A stretch of DNA of 64,000 nt, from positions 1,019 to 65,018 of the forward strand of contig MNCI01030200.1 of assembly GCA_015680685.1 (NCBI GenBank). Direction: 5' to 3'. Shown here in pieces: positions 35,701 to 44,861 of this stretch (the stretch's first letter is position 1; each line of letters starts with the position of its first letter). Under the pieces are notes generated by a model. The model saw only the letters and a program-made list of their open reading frames with translations, was not told where the DNA came from and made no database searches. Origin of the DNA: Gnetum montanum (lineage: Eukaryota > Streptophyta > Gnetopsida > Gnetales > Gnetaceae). The position numbers and the translations under genes are program-made.

Positions 35701-37390
35701 GCTAGTGTGGGCCAAAATGGCCCTGCGAAGGGTGGGGCCCACCATGAACACCTCCAAAGCTGTGCGCGCCAATGCAAGCCCATCATCGCCTGCGTAGGCC
35801 CCTTCTTTCGTAACTTTTGGCCTACGGAAAGGCGAAAACATGTGTTAAAACAAGAGCAAATATTTGAATATAAAAAAAGAGGAACAACCAGATCTAAAAC
35901 AAAATTACCTTTCTACCCGGTATACTGAGCCAGGAGGATTTTGGAATAAGGTGTGTGCGCGGCCAGCTAGAAATAATGTGTTGTTGATATAGTTAGGCCC
36001 CCGCGGCAGCCGGTCCCACACATGCGTCAATGGACGAGCAGATTTTGGACCACCGGGGGGAACACCCTCAGCGACAAGTGGCCCTTCATCAATATCATCC
36101 ATAAATATTCTGATACCCTCCGCTGCACCGGCTAACATAGCCTCGATGATGCTCCGCGCCACATCCTCGCCTAGGTGGGACCAAATCACAACCCTGAAAT
36201 GGTCTAGTATGAAGGCCAAAAATTTGCAGGCCCCATCCCGAAACCAGACCCCATTGTTCTCAATGGTTAAGTCTGGGGTTGGTTCACCGCCCTCAATGGG
36301 ACCAAACCATGTCAACACCCCAACTAGCTCAACCACTAGAAGCAGAGGTTCAACATCCCTGCAAGCCATTAAAACAACCCCGAAGATTAATCATATCGAA
36401 AACTTCATTTGAAAAATAGACATTCACGGAAAATTTTTCAAACAGTTACGCTTCGCGTATACGTTGGGCGTAGAGACAAACAGTTATGTTCGGCGTATAC
36501 GCTGGGCGTAGAGACAAACAGTTACGCTCGGCATATACGCTGGGCGTAGAGATAAACAGTTACGCTCGGCGTATACGCTGGGCGTAGATACAAACAGTTA
36601 CGCTCGGCGTATACGCTGGGTGTACAGACACAGTTACGCTTGGCGTATACGCTGGGCGTAGAGAAACTATTACGCTCGGCGTATACGCTGGGTGTACATG
36701 CTAAAAACTATCTACGCTGTACATAACACGACTTTACGGTGAACAGGCTTACGCTACGAAATATCCAACTTACGCCTAGCGTATACGCTATAGAAACCCT
36801 CGGCGTATATGCCGAGCGTAGACCATATACACCAGAAGCCAGTATAAGTGTCTACGCTCGGTGTATACGCTGAGCGTATACGCTGACAATCGTCTATGCT
36901 GAACACCGAAAAAAGAAACCGTGACAGTCTACGCTGAAAACAACACACGCGGCATCTACGCCAGTACAATACCCTGAATCCTTTACGCTCGGTGTATACG
37001 CCGAAACCCTGTATGCTAACTGTCTACGCTACAAAAACAGACGTGGAAAAGTAAACAAAAAATAGAGTCAAGAGCCTACTTTCTGGAAGATCCAGGCCAT
37101 GCAGGAAGGCTCAGGCGGGGTAGGCACTGCAACATCGCCTCGTTCTCCTCCGCAAATGTCAGCTCCGGTCCTTTCTTTCCTTGACCTTCCATTTCTTTAC
37201 CTCTGCCCATCTCAGCGTATACGCTGTGGTTCTTTTGGTTGGCGTCTACACTGGGGTTTCGCTTGGCGTTTACACTATGTTCTCCCTCGGCGTCTACGCT
37301 GGGGTTTCTCTCTCAGCGTCTACGCTGGGGTTTCGCTCGGCGCCTACGCTGGGGTTTCACTCGTAGTTCACGCTCACGCTCGGAAAGTCA
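32797..37390 (-). CDS. Antisense spliced gene inside the Tat element; function unknown
   Basis: The minus strand carries a gene with its own TATA box (37416-37423) and GT-AG introns. Proposed exons: 37210-37080 (ATG, 43 codons plus 2 nt), 36358-35909, 35821-35553, 35462 to about 35107, about 35024-34421, 34304-34124, 34052-33848, 33785-33001 and about 32895-32797. Joins 1-2, 2-3, 3-4 and 6-7 keep frame exactly; donors include GTAAGT and GTATGT, and the last acceptor has a long pyrimidine tract. Exon 4 resembles the globular domain of plant gypsy extra ORFs ('F-E-L-S-S-Q-F-F-A-D-L-F-G-V-P'); exons 6-7 are acidic; exon 8 (262 codons) is a charged coiled coil. Defects: an in-frame TAA ending exon 4, and joins 4-5, 5-6 and 7-8 that fit poorly. 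Antisense extra ORFs are known in the Tat clade (Grande, for example), normally near the 3' LTR. Confidence 0.65.
36441..36700. repeat. 38-bp tandem array built on the palindrome GCGTATACGC
   Basis: About seven units of CAGTTACGCTCGGCGTATAC plus GCTGGGCGTAGAGACAAA, each carrying the self-complementary AGCGTATACGCT or a one-base variant. It lies inside the first intron of the antisense gene. More scattered copies continue to about 37040. Confidence 0.9.
37208..37385 (-). repeat. Repeat-rich 5' leader of the antisense gene
   Basis: On the minus strand, units of CGAAACCCCAGCGTAGACGC repeat about five times between the predicted transcription start and the ATG at 37210. The array gives misleading plus-strand open frames. 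Confidence 0.7.
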
Positions 37391-37415
37391 AATGACAAAT
37401 GAAGCCCCTTTTCCC

Positions 37416-37423
37416 CTTTTATA
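37416..37423 (-). promoter_or_regulatory. TATA box of the antisense gene
   Basis: GTGCTATAAAAGGGG on the minus strand is a strong plant TATA box, about 205 bases upstream of the ATG. A (GACGCC)n stretch lies directly upstream (37427-37465). Confidence 0.65.
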
Positions 37424-37426
37424 GCA

Positions 37427-37465
37427 CGTCGACGCCGACGCCGACGTTGACGCCGACGCCGCCAC
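37427..37465. repeat. GACGCC hexanucleotide repeat upstream of the antisense TATA box
   Basis: About six GACGCC-like units (one GACGTT) in a locally very GC-rich stretch, immediately upstream of the TATA box on the minus strand. Confidence 0.8.
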
Positions 37466-37581
37466 CGCCCTTCGGTTTTTCTTGCTTTTTGCCTCGTTTT
37501 TCGTGCTTTTTCAGATTTGCCTTAAATTTTTCAAAAATATATAAAAATTACATACATAAACTAAATAGAACATAAAATTTT

Positions 37582-37665
37582 AGCATTAAACTGCAGTTCG
37601 TTGCCCGGTAAGGCATTAAACTACCGTTCGTTGCCCGGTAAGGCATTAAACTACCGTTTCACTAT
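37582..37665 (+). repeat. 30-bp tandem array, nearly three copies (GGCATTAAACTACCGTTCGT)
   Basis: Units of GGCATTAAACTACCGTTCGT followed by TGCCCGGTAA. Together with the array at 32384-32557 it brackets the antisense gene, and both share a TAAACT core and a CCCG element. Confidence 0.9.
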
Positions 37666-37700
37666 TACGTTAATCCACTGTCATACATATACACTAAAAA

Positions 37701-38454
37701 TTGCCAAAGGACATAAAACAACCATCGCTATCTTACCAAGCTCTCTATTTATTGACAGGAACTAGCCTAATGGATTGCAAGCGCTTAACTAAGCCGTTGG
37801 TTATCGATGGACCATACGGTAAGGTTGAAAGGAATATCGACATGAATCTCATCCATGCGAGCTCATCAACAAACAATGCAACAATAGCTTCAACATAGCA
37901 AATGGTTAACGACTATGAGGGTATGAAAAAATCCCTAAACATAGAAGCCGAAAATATTACCAAAGATCCCCTAAACGAAACTCCCATCACCATGCCTGAT
38001 GGGGAAATTAAAATTCTAAAATTAAGCGCATTACTAGAACCGTGTCTAGCTAGAGATATCGAAAACGTGCTTAGGGACAATATGAAAGCATTTGCTTGGT
38101 CCTATACAGACATGCCCGTACTAGACCCTCGTATCATCCAGCACAACATTATCCTTGATCCGAGACTAAGGCCAGTGAAACAGAAAGCACGAAAGGTCAA
38201 GCCCGAGGTAGCATTAGCAGTTCGTAGTGAGATTACTAAGCTCTACCAAGCTAGTTTCATTAGGGCTATTGATTACGCCGAGTGGGTGTCAAACATGGTA
38301 ATAGTCCCAAAGAAGAACAGAAGTATCCGCCTATGCATTGACTTCCGAGACCTTAACGTAGCAACCATAAAAGATGACTTCCCCTTACCTAGCATTGATC
38401 AATTAGTTGACTCAACTGTTGGGCATGCCCTGTTATCTTTTATGGATGGGTTCT
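37701..38454 (+). pseudogene. Reverse transcriptase, N-terminal part, cut by a sequence gap
   Basis: A possible splice acceptor (TTTATTGACAG, ending 37758) precedes an open frame, broken once at 37896-37898. From 37902 it reads 'F-A-W-S-Y-T-D-M-P-V-L-D-P', 'L-R-P-V-K-Q-K-A-R-K-V-K-P-E' and 'L-C-I-D-F-R-D-L-N-V-A-T-I-K-D-D-F-P-L-P', the standard Tat-type start of the RT palm. The YxDD active site would lie inside the N gap, so activity cannot be judged. Confidence 0.85.
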
Positions 38455-38752
38455 NNNNNNNNNNNNNNNNNNNNNNNNNNNNNNNNNNNNNNNNNNNNNN
38501 NNNNNNNNNNNNNNNNNNNNNNNNNNNNNNNNNNNNNNNNNNNNNNNNNNNNNNNNNNNNNNNNNNNNNNNNNNNNNNNNNNNNNNNNNNNNNNNNNNNN
38601 NNNNNNNNNNNNNNNNNNNNNNNNNNNNNNNNNNNNNNNNNNNNNNNNNNNNNNNNNNNNNNNNNNNNNNNNNNNNNNNNNNNNNNNNNNNNNNNNNNNN
38701 NNNNNNNNNNNNNNNNNNNNNNNNNNNNNNNNNNNNNNNNNNNNNNNNNNNN
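38455..38752. other. Sequence gap (298 N)
   Basis: Unknown bases replace part of the reverse transcriptase. Open frames running through this gap are meaningless. The gap length may be an estimate and not a true distance. Confidence 1.
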
Positions 38753-39320
38753 GAAAAACTAACACCTATGAACCACCTACTACGCAAAAATGTCCATTTC
38801 GAATGGACCCCGTAGTGCTAAGAAGCATTTGACAACATTAAGATGACGCTCGCTCAACTACCCATGGTGTACCCACCCAAAAAGGACAAGTTTTTTTACA
38901 TCTACCTGGCCACATCAGAATCATCAATCGCGTCTATGCTTTGCCAGAAACAAGATGACGGAGCTGAAGTCCCTGTATATTACCTGAGCCATGTATTAGT
39001 TGCCCATGAAAAAAGATACAACGACGTAGAGAAGTCATTTTTAGCCTTAGTTTTCTCTTTAAAGAAATGGCGACATTATCTTTTCCAAAACCAAGCTAAC
39101 ATAATTTGCAAAGACAATGTACTTAGAGCTATAACTGGGAATATCTACGAATCAAGCAGGATAGCCCGTTGGAAGGCCATCATAGCTGAGTTTCACCTGC
39201 ACTACGTGGCACAATCGTCATTCAAAGGACAAGCCATAACAAATCAAATGACTACGTCGCCAACACAAGATTTAGGTACAATAGAACCCAAATTCCCAGA
39301 CGAAAATGTAAATGCAATAG
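38753..39320 (+). pseudogene. Connection and first RNase H domain of the Tat polyprotein
   Basis: After the gap the frame ends at 38829-38831 and reopens at 38843. It reads 'P-V-Y-Y-L-S-H-V-L-V-x-H-E-K-R-Y', 'E-K-S-F-L-A-L-V-F-S-L-K-K-W-R-H-Y' and 'R-W-K-A-I-I-A-E-F', matching the Ty3/gypsy RNase H. The usual catalytic block near the start appears as 'Y-L-A-T-S-E-S-S-I-A-S-M-L', lacking the common Asp. Confidence 0.8.
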
Positions 39321-39329
39321 ATACGGTGC

Positions 39330-39720
39330 CAGATAACTACAATGCCATTCTAAACTTTGATGGAGCATCCACCTCTCGAGGAGGAAGTGCTGCCGCGGTA
39401 ATCACATACCCCTCTAGGGAAATTAAACCTTTTGCTTATCGCTTCAATTTTTATTCTACTAATAACATAGTAGAGTATGAAGGCCTCCTTAGAGGTCTCG
39501 CGGCCGCACTAGCTTCGGACATTACATGGCTTATAATCAGAGGGGACTCACAACTAGTCGTAAACCAAGTCACAGATGTCTATACATATAAAGCGCAACA
39601 CTTACAACCATACTGTGATTTGGCTAAACACCTACTTAAATGATTCGAAAGCATTGATGTCCAACACGTCTCTAGGAATGACAATACCATTGCAGACGCA
39701 TTAGCAACCTTGGCCGTAAA
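39330..39720 (+). pseudogene. Second, archaeal-type RNase H domain (Tat-clade marker)
   Basis: The frame reads 'L-N-F-D-G-A-S-T-S-R-G-G-S-A-A-A-V', 'N-N-I-V-E-Y-E-G-L-L-R-G-L' and 'I-R-G-D-S-Q-L-V-V-N-Q-V'. These are the three acidic motifs (D-G, E-Y-E, G-D-S-Q-L-V) of the additional RNase H found in plant Tat elements. A TGA at 39641-39643 interrupts just after it; the frame then continues with 'N-D-N-T-I-A-D-A-L-A' before integrase. Confidence 0.85.
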
Positions 39721-40609
39721 CATATCCCCTAACATTTTTCACGCATTACCAAGCTCCGTAACCAATTGTGCCGAGCCCATAACCAATACTCTCAACATGT
39801 TGCCAATCGCATCTATCAGTACAACACATGCTAATGAATGGTACGATGACGTAAAAGAATACCTTCTGCGCGGCGAAACGCCACAACATTTAACAAATGC
39901 ACAAAAGGATGTAGTACGCAAACGTTCTAGACAATACACACTAATAGGAGATACATTGTGTCGCCAATCCTACGAGGGCATACTGCTGACATGCGTCAAT
40001 AGTACCGAAGCCCAAACAATTGTTGAACAAGTACACGAAGGAATATGCGGGGGACACATTGTACCGAAGGTAATGGCAACCAAAATAAGATGCTTAGGAT
40101 ACTATTGGCCACACATGGAATACAATTGTCTATCCAAGGTCAGAACATGTAGTACCTGTCAAAAACATAGTAATCTAATCCATGTCCCACCGAATGAGTT
40201 GCATACAGCGCAAATCACGTGGCCCTTCCAGAAGTGGGGGTTGGACCTTATAGGCCCGATAACACCCACATCTTCTGCCGAGCATGGTTTTATCATAACA
40301 GCAACCGAATATTTCACGAAATGGGTAGAAGCTGCGCCCCTTCAAAAAACTACGTCTAAACACGTGTGCCACTTCATCCTCGAAAACATTGTGACCCGTT
40401 TTGGCATTCCCATGATGATCATCACTAACAATGGGCCATAATTTAGCAGTGTCGAGACCAAAACATTTTGTGATAGTCTAGGGATCAAACATTCGTTTTC
40501 ATCCCCTTACTATCCTCATAGCAATGGGCAGGCGGAAGCGACAAATAAGATAATCATTACAATACTCAAAAAGATGCTTGCTCAAAGTAAACGAAGATGG
40601 CACGAACAA
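39710..40609 (+). pseudogene. Integrase domain of the Tat element
   Basis: The zinc-binding region reads 'I-C-G-G-H' ... 'C-S-T-C-Q-K-H'. The core reads 'K-W-G-L-D-L-I-G-P-I' (first Asp present), then 'I-I-T-N-N-G-P' followed by TAA at 40440-40442, where the second catalytic Asp of T-D-N-G is Asn. Then comes 'Y-P-H-S-N-G-Q-A-E-A-T-N-K' with the Glu present. The stop and the Asp-to-Asn change make it inactive. The domain breaks off at the N at 40610; its C-terminal module is found reversed in the next segment. Confidence 0.85.
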
Positions 40610-40610
40610 N

Positions 40611-40922
40611 CAGTTTATAGTCATGATTCCAGGACTAACACGTACCTGAGCTTGAATTTATGTATAGAATGGTTTCAGGAACAAGTGATTGGTTGGATTT
40701 GCAAATTCTTTTCCGTCCATGTCAGCTAACTTGAATGCTCCGTTGTTGAATGCTTTGGTGACCAGGTAAGGTCCTTCCTAGTTGACTGAGAACTTATCTG
40801 GGTGTTCTNGACATGGACGGAAAAGAATTTGCAAATCCAACCAATCACTTGTTCCTGAAACCATTCTATACATAAATTCAAGCTCAGGTACGTGTTAGTC
40901 CTGGAATCATGACTATAAACTG
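40611..40922. repeat. Reverse-placed contig carrying the integrase C-terminus
   Basis: Bases 40611-40808 lie between single Ns (40610, 40809). Their minus strand encodes 'E-G-P-Y-L-V-T-K-A-F-N-N-G-A-F-K-L-A-D', the module that should follow the integrase on the plus strand, and the first 113 bases are the reverse complement of 40810-40922. Turning the block round restores both the domain order and a normal overlap. Confidence 0.85.
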
Positions 40923-41260
40923 ATACCACAGATAAGTCCTAGATTATGACTATAAACTGATACCACAAAACAGTCTTGGGTTACAACTTAAAACTAACAC
41001 CAACATTGTCTTGGCATCATGAAAATAAACTGATACCCCATAGTGTCTGCAATGATGATAAACTAGCATCCTTCTGGCATGATAGTAAAATGTCACCGTC
41101 ACAACCATCAGAGTCCGCTAAGACTATAAACTAGCTTGCCTTTGTATGGTCCGCTAAGACTCGAAACTGGCAATGTACCGTCTGCCACGACGCTAAACGG
41201 GCAATGTCCAACGGGTTACGACACAAAACTAACCCTTGATAGCCCGTTAAGACTGTAAAC
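40900..41260 (+). repeat. Degenerate tandem array with a GACTATAAACTG core
   Basis: Imperfect units of about 35-45 bases share CATGACTATAAACTGATACC or later GCTAAGACTATAAACTGGCA. It is the 3' non-coding counterpart of the arrays flanking the antisense gene, with the same TAAACT core. Confidence 0.65.
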
Positions 41261-41698
41261 TGGCACGTTCATCTCCGACTCTTCACTCCATAGCCGTATT
41301 CATTTATCAGACTCATTGCATCCCTCATCGGCACACAATCTCATCAACATCGTCGACATCCGCACTCAGTGCTCAGAATCGCCCCCAATATTCTTGTTCA
41401 CCTATAGCTGTTTAATTCTAAGCTCATTTATTCACTCATGGTTTCTTGTCTCCTTGGAGTTATGTTTGCAGGATGATGCTCAGAGGTGCTCGTACGAGAG
41501 TGCATTTCATCATAGGCAGCAAGATGAAGCAATGTCCATTAATCCACCTGGCAAGACTAAATCAAACCATTAACCCGTACATTCCCATTCCCTCAAAATT
41601 CCCCATCTGTTCACCAAACTATTGCACACTGTAAAACATCACAGCAGTCGCAACACACAAAACACAATATTCACACATGAGTACAAGAACAATCTTCG
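41261..41698 (+). other. 3' non-coding region of the Tat element
   Basis: There is no protein domain. Short open frames lack any family resemblance. Confidence 0.5.
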
Positions 41699-41717
41699 CA
41701 AAAGAAAAAAAAAGGGT
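41699..41717 (+). other. Candidate polypurine tract
   Basis: CAAAAGAAAAAAAAAGGG is followed a few bases later by TGACACTTCCC. If this is the tract, the 3' LTR starts near 41721. Confidence 0.45.
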
Positions 41718-41720
41718 CCC

Positions 41721-43409
41721 TTGACACTTCCCATACAAGCCCCAGGCAGGAAGATATTGGTCTTGAAAATAGGTACTCATGTCAAAAACAATCAAGAAGT
41801 ATCCTATTGCATGGCTTTGGCTCTTCGCTTATAGTTTCCCCAAAGAAGGGTGCTATTCCTCCAAAGAATGCAAACCATCACCCTGTGGCTTTGGCCTTGA
41901 CAACAAGCTCTCTTGAACACTAACTGGGAGCTTATTCTGCCAAAGGACGTGTATCGCAGACTTGAGTTCTGAGTCTACCAAAAAAATGGCTATCGACGAG
42001 GACCAACATGCCGCACACCTGAGCATACCATTTCCCCAGCATAATCCCTTGGGGTAGTAACCAATCCCCACAATCCCTTCTCTCCTACTAGCTACCAATC
42101 TCACCTTTTTCAATCCCATACACTACTAAACACGGTATGATGACGTCTAGTCAAGTGGCAAAGGACAAAGCCTTTATCATTGCTTGTGGTGTTTTGCACT
42201 TCTTTGTCGACGCTTCTCGGGTCGATTCCTCCAAGTGTCAACAAAGAGGGGCCAATGAAACACCACAAAAATTTCGATTTTGGCACTTGTCCAGTAAGAA
42301 ACAGGTCCCCGTGACCCTCAGACAACTTTGGCTACATTTGGAGTCACACATGGCAATTTTGAGGATCGAAACACTTGGTTTTTACCAAGTGTTGCGCCAG
42401 CGTCTACGCCCAACGTATACGCCCAACGCCCAGCATATACGCCAGCGTCCACCAAAGTTCACACGCCCAACAAGTCCAGTGTATACACCCAGCGTATACG
42501 CTGGCCTGATGTAGCGTATACGCCCAGCGTATACCATATTTCTAAATTGTACGCACTCGGTCGACACGCCACGTGTCTCCCAACCCAATTTTCCCGGTAA
42601 AACCCCACCTATAAAAAGCCTAGTTTTCCACGTTTTCATGGTTGGCAAAAATTTACCAGAGTAGACCCAGAGCAATTACACTGCAAACTAGAGCCTGAAA
42701 CCCTCTACATTGGAAGTCTTGTACGCAGAGCACAGTCTCTACGCTCCGCCTACCGTGCGAACCAGCCGCTTCCCTGCACCCACCGGGGCTTTATGTCTGC
42801 CTTGTGTTCAGCCACAACTGCGTTAGACCGGTGCACCACATTTCCACTCTATAATACTATTTACAGTTTACCGTTTACAGTTTACAGTTTATAGTTTACG
42901 CTATGTTCACGCTTCTTCTGCTTACGAGTTTACATTTACGCTCTGTTTACGCTGTCTACGCCTTGTTTACACTGTTTACGCTGTACACGCCTTGTTTACG
43001 CTTTACGCTGTCTACGTCCTGTTTACACTATTTACGCTGTCTACACCATGTTTACACTGTTTACGCTGTATACGCCTTGCTTACGCTGTTACACCGTTCA
43101 CATTTTGTTTACGCTTTATGCTACCCACGCTGTTTAAGCTGTTACGCCGTTTACATTTTGTTTATGCCCTGTTTACATTGTTCACTCCATTTTACGCCCA
43201 TTACACAGTTTACGTATAACCCAGTGTATAACACCTTGGTGGCACTCAGGGAAATCCTTGTCTGATCTGTGTGCGGACCACCCAAGGTACCCTACCTTCG
43301 TGCATTCCAGATCGCCCTCAAGCGAAGGTAGGGTCATCTGTGCTCGTCCTGCGATCCCGCAGTCTCTGTTTTTCCATCCAGCCGGGGACCGACGATTTCA
43401 GGCGGTACA
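41721..43409 (+). repeat. 3' LTR of the Tat element (left border uncertain)
   Basis: Bases 42536-43409 match the 5' LTR; 41721-42535 have no counterpart because the 5' LTR is truncated. Before the TATA box (42610-42617) U3 holds repeated GCGTATACGC-type words (about 42400-42533), and after it comes the TTTACGCTG array. It ends GGCGGTACA at 43409. The next bases (GTGAC) would be the target duplication, but the left copy is lost. An alternative LTR start is the TGATGACGTC at 42137. Confidence 0.6.
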
Positions 43410-43414
43410 GTGAC

Positions 43415-44130
43415 CATTTAGTCTTTTGACTTTGAAGCAAACAATTGTGCAATTTGAAACTGCATATTAATCAATTCATCTAGTTTTTCCATTCACTTTA
43501 TTTCAACTTCTTTAAAGGTACTTGTAAACAACCTCATGCTTTCTCCAATACTTTCAGTAATAGAATTAACATTAGCTTTTTTGTTTTCATTTTTTCGCCC
43601 CTTCACTTGAGCATAATTTTGAGCTTTCATTTTTTGTCTCTTTGGAATTTTGATTTGCATGGATAATGGAAGAACTTTTCTCTTTAAGCTCACCTTTCTC
43701 AAGATAATCCAAACCTTCTCTCATATTATTTTTGACTATTTCTAGTTTTAAAGTAATATTGTCACATGCCTTTCAATTCATTCCATCATGTCCTCCTATG
43801 ATACCAATAATTTTATGAGATTTTCCAACAACACAATTTATATTTTCATAATACAACTAGTGACTTCATTGGGCTCTAGTTGATTTCTCTCTCATCTTTT
43901 CTTTCTTAAAAGTTTGCTTAAGTTTGTTCCATTTATATCTGCGTTGTTTTCCTATAAAGTGTGACTTGCATTTTTTGTTAACATCTATAGCTAACTAATC
44001 CCAAGGCTTTTTGCACCAAATTTTCATGATTAAGTTGGAGATAAATTTTTTCATATCCTTCGATTAGAGAGATAATGCATGCATGATTTCAATGCTCTAA
44101 TTTATCTATGCAGCTATTCATTGAACTAAT
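43415..44130 (-). pseudogene. Myb/SANT-like DNA-binding protein, probable Harbinger ORF1
   Basis: Decayed minus-strand frames read 'K-P-W-D' ... 'I-D-V-N-K-K-C-K-S-H-F-I-G-K-Q-R-R-Y-K-W-N-K-L-K-Q-T-F' at about 44025-43905, which resembles the Myb/SANT-like (Myb_DNA-bind_3) domain: Trp, then Q-x-K/R-x-x-W-x-x-L. A Lys-rich stretch and a C-terminal helical part (E-S-I-G-E-S-M-R-L-F) follow, ending at a stop close to the Tat LTR. PIF/Harbinger elements encode such a protein beside the transposase. Its position, facing the transposase at 14.1-25.2 kb once the insertions are discounted, supports a single ancestral element. Confidence 0.5.
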
Positions 44131-44860
44131 AATTTTTATTTCATTATTCATCTCCTTTGTATGCTTACTATCATCTAATTCAAATTGGATGAAAGTTTAC
44201 GTTTAAGAATAAATGATGGAAAATATAAGAAGAGGATAGCGAAACAAAGCACATGCAAGGGGAATATTTTTCAAGAATAAAATAATGGAATGAAGAGCGC
44301 ATGCAAGGTGAATATTTTTCAAAAATAAAAAATGCAATGAAAAATACTTCTTACAGTTTTGCTTATTACTGATTAAAAATGCAACATTATTTACTTTCAA
44401 TAGGAATGTTAATGTTGGTGTAATAATAGTTCACTACTTATACACTCCCTTTTTTTTCCTTCAAACTTTGTTCAAAAATTTTATAATAATATTTTTTAAT
44501 CGAAGGAAATGATGAGCCTTTTTGGAAATATAATGTTTGATCTATCTTTGACCCTAAGGTCTCCAAATGGAAAATCCAGTTTTCCATGGTTTTTCATTGA
44601 GTTCATAAAAAAAAAAACAAAAGATGAATATAAAATATCACATAGTGCAAAGTAGCAATATTAAAAAAAAAGGCCTTCCAAATTAACATTAATTTTCTTA
44701 TTTTATTTTATTTTTATCTAATTTCTTACAACTCTTGCACACATTGCACACATAACACACAATTTTGCTTCTATACCCTTTGAAATGTTTGGTGTCCAAT
44801 AAAAAAACCACACATATCTGACTTGCTAAGATAGTTAAAGAATGGTAAGATTAATATGAG
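44131..44860. other. AT-rich spacer, nothing recognised
   Basis: Two near-identical 30-base pieces (CGCATGCAAGG/CACATGCAAGGGGAATATTTTTC, about 44250 and 44290) form a small direct repeat. Otherwise there is no feature. Confidence 0.35.
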
Positions 44861-44861
44861 G

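Larger units (their letters stand above)
27160..43409 (+). mobile_element. Tat-clade Ty3/gypsy retrotransposon carrying an antisense gene
   Basis: In order: truncated 5' LTR, primer-binding site, gag, Pro-rich linker, protease, a 5.4-kb insert with a spliced minus-strand gene, reverse transcriptase (partly an N gap), RNase H, a second RNase H, integrase, tandem repeats and a 3' LTR. The second, archaeal-type RNase H domain and the C-x2-H-x4-H-x4-C gag knuckle define the plant Tat clade (Ogre, Grande, RIRE2 relatives). Ogre elements are known to have an intron between protease and reverse transcriptase; here that interval holds a gene on the other strand. Stops in gag, protease and integrase show that the sense genes are inactive. 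Confidence 0.85.

Noticed and set aside
36441-36700. CRISPR-like regular repeats
   Set aside because: Units are 38 bp with no unique spacers, in plant DNA inside an intron-like region; an ordinary tandem array.
37099-37424. Plus-strand open frames with V-Y-A-G-V-S-L repeats
   Set aside because: They read the array in the antisense gene's leader and first exon on the wrong strand. The repeat phase alone keeps them open.
38407-38832. Open frames through the N gap on both strands
   Set aside because: The unknown bases give no stops, so the frames have no meaning.
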